Shown here piece by piece: positions 25,661-34,498 of a stretch of 64,000 bases of DNA; the stretch's first letter is position 1, and each line of letters begins with the position of its first letter. The notes beneath the pieces were generated by a model. The model was not told the origin of the DNA, made no database searches, and worked only from the letters and a program-made list of their open reading frames with translations. The DNA lies in assembly GCF_003576455.2 (NCBI RefSeq), contig NZ_CP032869.1:4526001-4590000 (forward strand). The letters are read 5' to 3'. The translations under genes were made by a program, and so were the position numbers. The stretch comes from Mucilaginibacter celer. GTDB lineage: Bacteria > Bacteroidota > Bacteroidia > Sphingobacteriales > Sphingobacteriaceae.

Positions 25661-26237
25661 AAAACAAAACACTTCAGCTATTATTTCCGGGAACCTGAGT
25701 TACGATAACGTTGCCGAAAGAACCAGCATCCGCCAAATCCTGATAAAAGAACAAAGCGGGTTTTGCGCTTACTCCGAGCGCTACATCAAACATACCGACA
25801 GTGTAGACATTGAGCATTTCGATCCTCGTCATAAAAACACCCCTAACGACGGCTATTACAACTGGTATGCCACACTGCATTGGCTAAACAGTCACAAGCC
25901 AAAACTTATCGACCCGTTTTTACCAATATTGATTCCCCATGATATTGATATTAAAGACAGGATAAGGTACGAAGATGGTATTTTTATTCCTGTAAACACC
26001 GACGATATTGAAGCACAGAATCTTATAGGTTTTTTAGGGGTGAATAAGGTTGAAGTGTATAATGATCGTGTTAAGCATATCAACAGGATAAGAACGCTAA
26101 AAGCACTTTGTGGCGACGATAATTTATTTCTGCGCAAGATGATAGAAGATCAGGATAATTTGAGTTTTGCAACTGCCATTGAGCATGTTTTTGGGTTAGA
26201 CGTAGACGCTTTAATAACTATGTGTCTCAGCCTATAA
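25647..26237 (+). CDS. HNH-nuclease-like partner (PtuB type) without zinc-knuckle cysteines
   Basis: 196 residues. The HNH core is recognisable: KEQSGFCAYSERYI (about 31-44), then VDIEHFDPR (about 52-60) carrying the catalytic His, then ATLHWLNSHKPK with the Asn. In typical PtuB/TIGR02646 proteins CAYC and a later CxxCN bind a structural zinc. Here the second Cys of the first pair is Ser and the second pair is absent (LHWLN), while the putative catalytic residues remain. The overlap with the ATPase gene implies translational coupling. Septu nucleases cut nucleic acid upon phage infection. Assignment is by motif and gene pairing. Confidence 0.7.
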   Translation: MRYFKKQNTSAIISGNLSYDNVAERTSIRQILIKEQSGFCAYSERYIKHTDSVDIEHFDPRHKNTPNDGYYNWYATLHWLNSHKPKLIDPFLPILIPHDIDIKDRIRYEDGIFIPVNTDDIEAQNLIGFLGVNKVEVYNDRVKHINRIRTLKALCGDDNLFLRKMIEDQDNLSFATAIEHVFGLDVDALITMCLSL

Positions 26238-26374
26238 AAAGACCTGTCCTATCCTCGTCCCCAACCACTCCGGTTCCCCAAACCGGACGGACACCCGCTA
26301 ATCCTTTATCACACAAAATCCTCCCAAATAAAACAATTCGCTATCTTGTTCCTTGCGTATAAAATCCTGCTCAC

Positions 26375-27478
26375 ATGCCTCCTGTTAAAGAATACCCTTT
26401 TTACCTTAAAAGTACCGTTGTACTTTTCGGGCTGATTTTATTGGTTTATGTTTTTGCCCAACTGGCAGATGTCATGATCCCCCTGGCTTTTGCCGCCTTT
26501 ATTGCCATATTGCTTAACCCGGTAAGCAACTGGCTTGAGCGGCATAAAGTACCCAAAATTGTGGCTATTGGCTTAGCCATGCTGATGGGGGCAATATTTC
26601 TTGCCGGACTGTTTTACTTTCTTTCTACCCAAATCATCCAGTTTGGCGATTCGCTGCCGACGCTTAAGGTAAAGTTTGCCCAAATTTTTGCCAGTTTTAA
26701 AGAGTGGGTGGCTGCCACCTTCAACTACTCCATCCAAAAGCAGGACCAGATGATAAAGGATGCCATGGATAACAGCCAGGCATTGGTAGGCCGCACACTG
26801 GGCAACGTGTTAAGCACCTTTGGGTTGCTGTTTGTGTTGCCGGTTTATGTGTTTTTGATACTGTTTTACAAAACACTCATCCTTAATTTCTTTTTCGAGG
26901 TATTCTCCGAAGAAAACTCTAAAAAGGTGGCTGAAGTTTTGAAAGAAACCAAATCGGCTATCCAAAGCTATATCCAGGGCCTATTGATCGAGATGCTGAT
27001 CGTAGCTATCATGAACTCTGTAGCTTTGATATTATTAGGTGTTAAATACGGTATCCTTATCGGTGTGATCGGCGCTATCCTTAACCTGCTGCCTTATATC
27101 GGCGGCATTATAGCCATAGCCTTGCCGGTTTTAATGGCTACGGTAACCAAAGATGGCTATAGTACGCAGTTGGGCGTTATCATCGCTTATATTGTTATCC
27201 AGTTTATTGATAACAACATACTGGTGCCGCGCATCGTATCATCAAAAGTGCAGATCAACGCGCTGGTATCTATTGTGGTGGTGTTGCTGGGTAATATGCT
27301 CTGGGGCTTATCGGGCATGTTCCTTTCCATTCCGTTCATAGCTGTACTTAAAATTATTTTCGACAGGATAGAAGACCTCAAGCCCTGGGGGAAACTGCTT
27401 GGCGATACGGTACCAACCCGCCGCAAAGGGCCCGGTTGGAGCAGAACCCGAAAAAAGGCGGTGCTGCCTGATGAATAG
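26375..27478 (+). CDS. AI-2E family (PerM/YhhT-like) transporter
   Basis: 367 residues with about eight hydrophobic segments and the family features: LAFAAFIAILLNPVSNWLER near the N-terminus, a long cytoplasmic/periplasmic helix (about 90-145), and the conserved VIGAILNLLPYIGGIIAIAL stretch (about 230-250). Members include TqsA (AI-2 export) and sodium/proton antiporters, so the substrate is not assigned. It is monocistronic on the plus strand. Confidence 0.88.
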   Translation: MPPVKEYPFYLKSTVVLFGLILLVYVFAQLADVMIPLAFAAFIAILLNPVSNWLERHKVPKIVAIGLAMLMGAIFLAGLFYFLSTQIIQFGDSLPTLKVKFAQIFASFKEWVAATFNYSIQKQDQMIKDAMDNSQALVGRTLGNVLSTFGLLFVLPVYVFLILFYKTLILNFFFEVFSEENSKKVAEVLKETKSAIQSYIQGLLIEMLIVAIMNSVALILLGVKYGILIGVIGAILNLLPYIGGIIAIALPVLMATVTKDGYSTQLGVIIAYIVIQFIDNNILVPRIVSSKVQINALVSIVVVLLGNMLWGLSGMFLSIPFIAVLKIIFDRIEDLKPWGKLLGDTVPTRRKGPGWSRTRKKAVLPDE

Positions 27479-27632
27479 TCATTTGCGGCGCGTCATTAAG
27501 TCATTTCGCTGCGCTGTCATTTCTTGAATGGTCATAAAAAAAGGAGCAGAAATTTACTTCCTGCTCCTTTGGTTTTGCTGATCTGTCAACCAATCAATAA
27601 TGACTTAATGACCCAATGACGCGCAGCAAATG
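27478..27632. repeat. stuttering inverted repeat (TCATTAAGTCATT) around a terminator
   Basis: Left half has GCGTCATTAAGTCATTTC and GAATGGTCAT words. The right half (about 27588-27632) has the reverse complement, AATGACTTAATGACCC and CAATGACGCGCAGCAAATGA. The M16 terminator sits at the centre, so the whole 155 bp is one large palindrome. Confidence 0.65.
27536..27570 (-). terminator. terminator between transporter and M16 genes
   Basis: Arms AAGGAGCAG and CTGCTCCTT with a seven-T run on the minus strand and a short T-run on the plus strand. It serves the M16 operon, and possibly the convergent transporter gene. Confidence 0.85.
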
Positions 27633-27639
27633 AATTATA

Positions 27640-28968
27640 TTAGTGGTTCACCGGACTGTCGCCGCCTTTCAATGTACCGTTAATGTATAACACCTGGTTT
27701 ACTTTTTTAGGATCGCCCTGGTAAACCCATACAATGTTGTTGATGTATTTACGGAAAGCGTTGCTCACATCATCAACAGTTAATTTTTTCACATCATCAA
27801 CCAGGGTTAATGAGCGTTTCCAGTTATCGTGTAACACCTCATTTGCTGCAATAGATGAAGCCTGGGCGCTGTTGGTTTCATTTTTGTAATAGAAGCCGGT
27901 TAGATAGGTAATCTTCATATCGGCCACATCTTCGGGTTTAAAGCCTTCGCGCTTAATTTTGTCAACCAGTTTATCAAATACGGCAATGTACTTATCGGGC
28001 TGGGTGGTTGAAACCGAGAAACGGGCGGTTGAGGTTTGCCCTGCGCTAAACCAGGCCTGCGGAGCATAGGATAAGCCGTTGTTGGTACGTACCTCTAAAA
28101 AGTGCATGTTGCTAAAAATGCGCATAGCTACGTTAAAGGCGTTAAAATCGGGCGTGCCGGCAGCCGGACCGCTGGCAATACCTTCAACATAATTGGTAGC
28201 CAGGTCGCGTTTTTCAACGTTGATGCTGTTTTTATCGGCACTGAAGGTTGATTTTTTAAACGCAAACGATGAACCTTGTTTAACACCCGCCAACATGGCT
28301 TTCACCTTAGCTTCGATGGTTGCCTGATCCAGATCGGCAACAACAACAATCAATAAACGCGATTTGGTGAGTATTGATTGATAATAAGCTTTAGTTTCGG
28401 CCGGTGTTAAGGCGGTAATGATTGGCACCGTACCGCTCGGATCTTTAGCATAATTGGTGCCGGCAAAGGCTATTTTATCGGCATACTTATCAATGGCGTT
28501 ATCGGGCTGCGAATCTTCCTGTTTCAGGTTGTTGATGGCATCCTGTTTAATACGGTAAAACTCTTTGGCGTCAAAGCGTGGCTGGGTAATAGCCTCAACA
28601 TATAAAGGCCAAACAATGTCAAAATCGCCTTTAATACAGTTCATGCGCACTACCGAGTAGTTTTTGTTGCTGCTGCCATAAACGGTAGCGCTTACTTTAT
28701 CCAGCTCATCCTTAAAGCTGTTTTTATCGTGTTTAACCGTACCGCACTCGGTAAGGGCGCTCATCGCCAGCGATTCGATGCCTGCCTTGGTAGCCGGATA
28801 ATTTTGCACGCCGCCTTTTATAATGGTTTGTACCTCAACAATATCATTACCACTGGGCTGTACAATTACCTTTACACCATCAACCGTGGTTTCGTAGGCT
28901 TTATTTTGCGCGCTAGCGGTATTTGTTATAGCCGCTGCTACCAGCAGGGCAATTATATATTTCTTCAT
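27640..28968 (-). CDS. M16-family peptidase-like protein, non-catalytic partner
   Basis: 442 residues with a signal peptide (IIALLVAAAITNTASA) and an M16 two-domain fold, but the zinc motif HxxEH is missing (the equivalent region reads TKAGIESLAMSALTECGTV). The C-terminal half keeps the R/Y-type segment NNGLSYAPQAWFSAGQ. Heterodimeric M16B peptidases combine one active and one inactive subunit. The active subunit is encoded immediately upstream (18-nt gap), so the two very likely form a periplasmic complex. Confidence 0.87.
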   Translation of the reverse strand: MKKYIIALLVAAAITNTASAQNKAYETTVDGVKVIVQPSGNDIVEVQTIIKGGVQNYPATKAGIESLAMSALTECGTVKHDKNSFKDELDKVSATVYGSSNKNYSVVRMNCIKGDFDIVWPLYVEAITQPRFDAKEFYRIKQDAINNLKQEDSQPDNAIDKYADKIAFAGTNYAKDPSGTVPIITALTPAETKAYYQSILTKSRLLIVVVADLDQATIEAKVKAMLAGVKQGSSFAFKKSTFSADKNSINVEKRDLATNYVEGIASGPAAGTPDFNAFNVAMRIFSNMHFLEVRTNNGLSYAPQAWFSAGQTSTARFSVSTTQPDKYIAVFDKLVDKIKREGFKPEDVADMKITYLTGFYYKNETNSAQASSIAANEVLHDNWKRSLTLVDDVKKLTVDDVSNAFRKYINNIVWVYQGDPKKVNQVLYINGTLKGGDSPVNH

Positions 28969-28986
28969 GGTTATCTTTCGTTTAAA

Positions 28987-30366
28987 TTACTTAGCAACAA
29001 AAAATGAAGCCGCGTTTACTGTTTTATTTAACTCGGGCGCTATAATCAAACCTGCAACATAAGGTTTGCCAATTACGTAGGTATCAAGGTACTTTTTGAT
29101 ATCGGCACGGGTAACCTTCTGGTAATTGCTATCCAAATCGGTATAGTAATTAAGCGATGTGCTGCACCACTGGTAGCTAACCTGGCTTGGCAATGATGAT
29201 GGTTTTTCTTTGGCGTGGATATCGTTGCGGTGCAGTATGGCTTTGGCGGTGGCCATTTGTTCGTCGGTAAAGTAATCGTCCTTACTCCACATGCTTACCT
29301 GGTTCATTACTTCGGCATAACATTCTTTCAGCTTGTTGGGGTTAGGCACAACAAATACATCTACCGGGCCAACATAACGGCTGGTATTATAACTTACATA
29401 AACACCGCTGGCCAGGCCTTTATCAACCAAAGCCTGCTGTAATTTTGACGAGTTTAAACCCACAATGGTCGAGAACACATCGGCAGCAACCGTAGCAGCC
29501 GAATCTGTTGGATACGACGGCCCTTGCCAGGTAAAATCCATATAAGGGGTTTGGGCAATGGTGGCCTCTTTAACAAAGTATTCGGTTTTGGTTAAAGGCT
29601 TAAATGCCGGGATAGGGAATTTGGTTTGAGGATCGAAGCCGCTGTTAGCCCAGTCGCCAAAAATGCTTTCGGCAAGTGCGAAGGCGTTATCGTGCTTCAC
29701 GTCGCCGCAAATGGTTAGCAAGCTGTTATTAGGAAAATAGTATTTATCCTTAATAATCATCATTTTTTCGGGCGTGGCGGTGTTAATTACATCGTGTATA
29801 CCGATAGGGTTTTTACGGGTGATGAGATCGCCCCAAAGTTTTTGCTGCATATTGTACCACAACTGGAAATACGGATCGCTCTCGCCACGCTGAAACTCGC
29901 CGTCAACCACCGGGCGCTCCTTTTTCATATCCTCCTCCCGGTAAATAGGGAAACGGATGGCGGCATTCATAAAGTTAAGGCCTGCCTTAAGGCTGTCTCT
30001 ATCAAAAGTAAAAAAGTAGTTTACACGCTCGTTACCAGTGGTGCCATTCCAGATGGCTCCAAGCTCCTGCGTGCGTTTCAGAAATTTTTCCTGATCGGGA
30101 TATACCTTATTGGCTTTAAAAAACATGTGCTCAAAAAGGTGCGAGAGGCCGCTATACTCAGGGCCCTCAGTATAGGCCCCGTTTTTAACAGCAATTTCAA
30201 TGGTGGTTAAAGGCACTTTGGCATTTTCAATAACCAGCACCTGCAACCCGTTGGGAAGCGTTTTAAGGAAGTAGCCCTCGGGCAACCTCACCTGCGCGGA
30301 GGCCACAAAAGCACTAAAAACCGCGACTACGCTCAGCGCAAAAATTTTGATAAAATTTCGGTTCAT
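28987..30366 (-). CDS. M16-family zinc metallopeptidase, catalytic subunit
   Basis: 459 residues from MNRNFIKIFALSVVAVFSAF, a proper signal peptide; an ATG 21 nt upstream is an alternative. The inverted zinc motif HLFEH is at about 76-80, with the third ligand Glu expected about 75 residues downstream (RPVVDGEFQRGES is the corresponding region). The C-terminal domain has YVSYNTSRYVGPV. It degrades peptides in the periplasm. It is first gene of a two-gene unit with an inactive partner. Confidence 0.88.
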   Translation of the reverse strand: MNRNFIKIFALSVVAVFSAFVASAQVRLPEGYFLKTLPNGLQVLVIENAKVPLTTIEIAVKNGAYTEGPEYSGLSHLFEHMFFKANKVYPDQEKFLKRTQELGAIWNGTTGNERVNYFFTFDRDSLKAGLNFMNAAIRFPIYREEDMKKERPVVDGEFQRGESDPYFQLWYNMQQKLWGDLITRKNPIGIHDVINTATPEKMMIIKDKYYFPNNSLLTICGDVKHDNAFALAESIFGDWANSGFDPQTKFPIPAFKPLTKTEYFVKEATIAQTPYMDFTWQGPSYPTDSAATVAADVFSTIVGLNSSKLQQALVDKGLASGVYVSYNTSRYVGPVDVFVVPNPNKLKECYAEVMNQVSMWSKDDYFTDEQMATAKAILHRNDIHAKEKPSSLPSQVSYQWCSTSLNYYTDLDSNYQKVTRADIKKYLDTYVIGKPYVAGLIIAPELNKTVNAASFFVAK

Positions 30367-30497
30367 ATTTATAAATGTTTTAAACATTATAAATATATCG
30401 GTATAATATCAAACAAATGAATGATTTAACCCTGAAATCTTAATTTTAAACGAAAAATTAAGCCAATGGTGATTTTTGCATATCGCAAACCCTGCAT

Positions 30498-31193
30498 TTA
30501 AATACCGGCTTTGGTGCTGTTGTAAGGCAGCCCCAGATCATCTATCGAGTATTGGGTAAGCACGCTATCCTTTATGGTGATATAATCGCCACGTTGGGTT
30601 ACATGCAGCTTTTCAACACCATCCCGGTTATCAACCAGAGGTATGGTACGCGATACCACGGTGCCGAGGGTATCCAGCTCAATAATATAAGTTTCTTTTT
30701 TACCGTCGGCAATATCGGTAAAGGGCACAATAAGCGTATGGTTATTATCATCAATAAACTTGCCGATGATGTTTTTCCCCTTCAAATCATCTGGATTAAG
30801 GCTTAGCAGGCGTTTGGCTTTTTCGGCAGATAGACCGAGGATGCTGAGGCGTACGGTATTACCGTCGGCGTCTTTGGTGGTATCCTGCATGGTAACCTGG
30901 TCAGTTTTGGGGTAACGGGCAATGGCGTAAAAGTTGTTGGCCCCCGTGCTTTTATCATTATGGCCCGGTAGCATAAAACACAGTTGCAGGTTGGGCAGTT
31001 TGGCACTGTCGGCTTTTATTTTGGAGGTGATGCTGAGCAACTCGGCCCATTTAAGCCTGCCGGTTATGTTCACAGTAAGTTTGGTAGCGGTATCTGTTTT
31101 GGTTATGCGCGATATGGTGTATTGAGGTACTTTTTTAGCGCAGCCAAGTGCCAGCAGGATTATTATGAGGCAGGGAATGAAATTTTTAATCAT
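30498..31193 (-). CDS. uncharacterised lipoprotein
   Basis: 231 residues. Lipoprotein signal MIKNFIPCLIIILLALGC with lipobox LALGC. The rest is soluble and beta-rich, with no motif I recognise. The promoter is unusual: an exact -7 box TACCTTTG (31205-31198) ends 4 nt before the ATG, implying a leaderless mRNA. Box, start codon and first eight codons are duplicated 207 bp upstream. Function unknown. Confidence 0.75.
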   Translation of the reverse strand: MIKNFIPCLIIILLALGCAKKVPQYTISRITKTDTATKLTVNITGRLKWAELLSITSKIKADSAKLPNLQLCFMLPGHNDKSTGANNFYAIARYPKTDQVTMQDTTKDADGNTVRLSILGLSAEKAKRLLSLNPDDLKGKNIIGKFIDDNNHTLIVPFTDIADGKKETYIIELDTLGTVVSRTIPLVDNRDGVEKLHVTQRGDYITIKDSVLTQYSIDDLGLPYNSTKAGI

Positions 31194-31540
31194 GCTGCAA
31201 AGGTAAACCGTTGATTTGGATGATTACGTTGATTTCGCTGATTTTTTGTTTTTTGGGATTACACCGATTGTTTTTTGATTACACTGATTTGATTTTCCCG
31301 GGTTTAGACATTATCTATTTATTGCGCAATTCGGGAATAAACCTTTTACCTTTATCCTTTCATCTTAAAAGATAAAGCAGGGAATGAAATTTTTAATCAT
31401 GCTGCAAAGGTAAACCGTTGATTTGGATGATTAGTTGATTTCGCTGATTTTTTTGTTTTTTGGGATTACACCGATTGTTCTTTGATTACACCGATTTGAT
31501 TTTCCCGGGTTCGAATATTATCCATTTTCTTCGCAATTCG
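31171..31540. repeat. 207-bp tandem duplication covering a promoter and start codon
   Basis: Sequence from 31171 recurs from 31378 with a period of 207 bp. Both copies hold the reverse complement of ATG plus eight codons, the -7 box TACCTTTG, a GATTTCGCTGATTTTTTG stutter, GATTACACCGATTG words and GATTTTCCCGGGTT. The second copy fades after about 31540, though its flank still resembles CCTTTTACCTTTATCC in copy one. Confidence 0.85.
31198..31205 (-). promoter_or_regulatory. -7 box of the lipoprotein gene (TACCTTTG)
   Basis: Exact TAnnTTTG, 4 nt before the ATG. A second identical box with identical spacing lies at 31405-31412 ahead of an 11-codon mini-frame (start at 31400, peptide MIKNFIPCFIF). 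Confidence 0.55.
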
Positions 31541-31605
31541 TAAAACAAGCACCTTGCCTTGCATCTTCCACAAAACCTTTCGCCTTTTACCTTTATCCTT
31601 TCACT

Positions 31606-34053
31606 TCAAAGAGAAATCCCCAACCTAAACGCCGATTTTGCCTGCGTACCGCCATTGTATGAGATCCCGTACATAGCCCTGATATTGAGGTATTGTAAGC
31701 CGAAACCCAACTCGGTATAGTTTTTCAATTTTGGCGTGTACAGATAGTTTACGTCCACAATCTCCTGCAATTTAAACTTGCGGATCAATGGGATCTTGTT
31801 GGTGATAAAACCCGAAAAATTATGCTCAAAATGCCCTTCCAGGTATTTATCAGGCGTGCTGAAATTATAATAATCCAGCAGCAGGAAACGGTTTACCCTT
31901 GGTTTGTAGGATAGCACTTCGTTACCCGCAAAATGGAAGTAATCGGGAAAAAATACGCTTTTGGCATTCAGAAATTTTCCGGCGCCTATAAAAAATGAAC
32001 TGTTGCCATAAAAACCCATACTGATATCAGTTTTGGAGATATCTGCGCTGATTTTATCGTAGTTCACATCCGATCCTAAAACATTGTTAATGCCTTTGGT
32101 ATAGTTTACGCTGATAGTTGGATACTTTGATGGCAAATACCTCCGGCCCGACGGATAGGTTTCATATTTATTGCTGAAATCATAGCTGGCCCGCAGGTTT
32201 ACCGTAAGCGATTTATTTTCGGAAAACAACGGCACGTCCTGATCGGGCTGTAACGGGTTATTGGAGGTAAACTGATGATCGTGCGGATCAAAAATACTGA
32301 AGGCTGTGGTATTTGGCAGCCATTTGCGGTTGGCCCATTCAATACTTGCACTGCCGCGTAAACCACCTGTTACCCTGCCCCCCAGCGATGCCGATGCAAA
32401 TTGCTTTTGATATAGCTTTTTAAAGTTTTGCTGCGCCAAAAGGCTGTGCAGGGTATTTACAAAAGTTGACATTGGGGCAAGGGTATTCAAATCAACCACA
32501 TCCGATCCTCCGTTCAGCCCCAGCGTAAAACGCTGCAATGGTATAGCCACCCCTGCCGAACCATTAAGCAAATGGTTAGAAAAACCGTAACGCACCTTTC
32601 CGCTCAGTACAAAATAGCGGTTGTTAAGCGTATCAACCAGTTTGCTGTAGCTTGCGCCATAATCTATCGCAAAGCCCTCTACCGTGTTGTACAGCATTGA
32701 ACCAATCAGCGGGTCGTAATGGTAATATTCCTTTTTGTAACGATTGCGGGTGTTGATGCCTGTAAACAGCAGGTTAACGGGTTTAAAGCGGTTATTGGCC
32801 TTATCCAGCGAATCGAGATATGGTTTCGATTCGCGCTTTTTAGCCAGCTTATCCTTGGCGGTGTAATCGGTAACCTCCTCGCCTGTTAAGGGGATAGGCC
32901 GGGCCTGTTCCCAGTAAGCCGAATCTTTGCTGATGCCCTTGGTTATCCGCAGTTGTTCGTTAAAATTAGCCTTGCTAAGATCGGGGTTCAGGTCGTAATT
33001 TTTATATACCGATATAAAATATCCGCCTAATTTAAAACCGAACAGGCCGCCTGTAAACTCAAACTTAATGGATGAGGTCATCCAGTTTTTTTCATTCACC
33101 GGGAAAAACTGCTGGTTAACTTTAAGGGTATCAACAAAATTGATATTGGCTTTTTTGGTGATGTAAAGCTGCAGGCCATAAATGCGCCAGCTATCATCCA
33201 AAATATAAATAACACCCTCAAAGCATGGGTCGTGCGCCCGTTTGGGGGTAACTTCAATTTTATTGATGGTTTCGCCGTTCTCTACCGATGTTCCTACGTA
33301 CTTATAATTGTAATAAAACAGGGCATTATCTGCCACCGGCGATACCAGCGGGCGGTTGCTTAATCCTTTCCAGTTTTCAAAATTCTCATAAAAATTAACC
33401 TGCATATCTGATGCCCGGTTAAAGCTGAAAGCCCTGTTACGCCCCGATACCTTGGCCGATACCTGCTCCTCGTGTACCTTATCCGGACGGACAAAACTAT
33501 ACTTCGATTCTGATTCGGATAAGTAAACTATTCCCCTGCGGTTGGAGTCGAGCCCGGCTTCGTTGGTGGCTTTCTGCACATCAAAGCCCATAAAGCTTTT
33601 AGGTGCTGCAAGCAGTTTTTGCAATCCTTTAATGTAGATATCGCAGGTATAGGCGTTTACTTCATTTAAATAAGTTTTGCGCTTTTTGATGGCCTTGCGC
33701 ATAATGGCATAGGCAGGGTCTTCGCCGCCGGCATGTACGGTAACATCTTTAAGCTGGTAGGTTTCAGTTTGCAGGCTGATGTTGATTACCTCGTCGGCAA
33801 TGAGATCTACGTTTTTACTTTGCTGGGTGTAGCCAACCGCTTTGTATTGAACGGCATATTTACCGGCACCAACGCGCAACTGGTACATACCTTCGCTATT
33901 GGCCGAAGCGCCTTTAGTTGTATTTTTTATGTAGATGGATGCAAAAGGGATTGGCCTGCCGGCTTCGTCGGTTATTTTACCGGTAATGTTAAATTGCTGC
34001 GCAAATACGGGGATACTGAATAAAAAAAGCAGGAAACAGAAGGTGTACTTCAT
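31606..34053 (-). CDS. DUF5686 protein with carboxypeptidase-regulatory-like domain
   Basis: 815 residues. Signal peptide (FCFLLFLFSIPVFAQ), then a CarboxypepD_reg-like beta-sandwich (FNITGKITDEAGRPIPFASI, about 22-100), then a large DUF5686 region ending in a predicted outer-membrane barrel (terminal AKSAFRLGISL). Such proteins are common in Bacteroidota and look like TonB-receptor relatives without a plug; function is unknown. A perfect 7-bp inverted repeat directly precedes the ATG. Confidence 0.87.
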   Translation of the reverse strand: MKYTFCFLLFLFSIPVFAQQFNITGKITDEAGRPIPFASIYIKNTTKGASANSEGMYQLRVGAGKYAVQYKAVGYTQQSKNVDLIADEVINISLQTETYQLKDVTVHAGGEDPAYAIMRKAIKKRKTYLNEVNAYTCDIYIKGLQKLLAAPKSFMGFDVQKATNEAGLDSNRRGIVYLSESESKYSFVRPDKVHEEQVSAKVSGRNRAFSFNRASDMQVNFYENFENWKGLSNRPLVSPVADNALFYYNYKYVGTSVENGETINKIEVTPKRAHDPCFEGVIYILDDSWRIYGLQLYITKKANINFVDTLKVNQQFFPVNEKNWMTSSIKFEFTGGLFGFKLGGYFISVYKNYDLNPDLSKANFNEQLRITKGISKDSAYWEQARPIPLTGEEVTDYTAKDKLAKKRESKPYLDSLDKANNRFKPVNLLFTGINTRNRYKKEYYHYDPLIGSMLYNTVEGFAIDYGASYSKLVDTLNNRYFVLSGKVRYGFSNHLLNGSAGVAIPLQRFTLGLNGGSDVVDLNTLAPMSTFVNTLHSLLAQQNFKKLYQKQFASASLGGRVTGGLRGSASIEWANRKWLPNTTAFSIFDPHDHQFTSNNPLQPDQDVPLFSENKSLTVNLRASYDFSNKYETYPSGRRYLPSKYPTISVNYTKGINNVLGSDVNYDKISADISKTDISMGFYGNSSFFIGAGKFLNAKSVFFPDYFHFAGNEVLSYKPRVNRFLLLDYYNFSTPDKYLEGHFEHNFSGFITNKIPLIRKFKLQEIVDVNYLYTPKLKNYTELGFGLQYLNIRAMYGISYNGGTQAKSAFRLGISL

Positions 34054-34074
34054 TTAGCGGATGTTTACCGCTAA
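34054..34074 (-). promoter_or_regulatory. stem-loop abutting the DUF5686 start codon
   Basis: On the minus strand TTAGCGG-7 nt-CCGCTAA ends exactly at the ATG. The arms pair perfectly. It could mask the start codon or be an operator. Confidence 0.4.
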
Positions 34075-34123
34075 GATGAAGTTTATTAGTTGATTGTTAC
34101 AGCGTTAAATTGTTAAATAATGT

Positions 34124-34148
34124 AAAAAGGCATCCCGGTTAGGATGCC
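34124..34148 (-). terminator. terminator overlapping the zinc-ribbon gene end
   Basis: Arms GGCATCC and GGATGCC with a TTTTT run on the minus strand. The stop codon at 34139 lies in the loop. Confidence 0.75.
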
Positions 34149-34366
34149 TGCTTATTGGATGTTTTGTTGCCAAGCGGCGGATGAACCTTGTTTTTTGTGT
34201 TCCAGTCGTTAATATCAACATGCCCCGGTTTGGTTTGATAGTGCGCTTTGCTTTTGGGGCATCGCACTATAAACTTGCCTTTCGCCTGCTCAACCACGGG
34301 GCGTGCGCCGCAGTCTTTGCAGGGCTCGCAAAAGATATTTGCCTGTATCGGTATAAATTTTTCCAT
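34139..34366 (-). CDS. small zinc-ribbon protein, Lar-like
   Basis: 75 residues with a four-Cys pattern (FCEPCKDCGARPVV, then VRCPKSKAHYQ) and a late DINDWNTKN. CxxCG, then a second Cys site, then an Ile/Trp-Asn segment is the plan of Lar-type restriction-alleviation zinc ribbons, where the last part usually reads AIxxWNxR. That likeness is by eye only. It has no neighbour that suggests a role and has its own terminator. It is probably a real gene by composition and length. Confidence 0.6.
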   Translation of the reverse strand: MEKFIPIQANIFCEPCKDCGARPVVEQAKGKFIVRCPKSKAHYQTKPGHVDINDWNTKNKVHPPLGNKTSNKQAS

Positions 34367-34498
34367 AGATATAATTATTCGGATTAAGCGCTTAATTAAT
34401 TATGGGGAAAATCAAGTTGACGATCTAAAGTAAGCAAATTTTGAGATCAAAAAATTGTTCGGCAAGCTTAATGAATAAAATAAACAAAGCAGGAATGC

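Noticed and set aside
24317..26237. Retron system (ATPase plus HNH effectors)
   Set aside because: No reverse transcriptase gene nor msr/msd-like region is present next to the pair.
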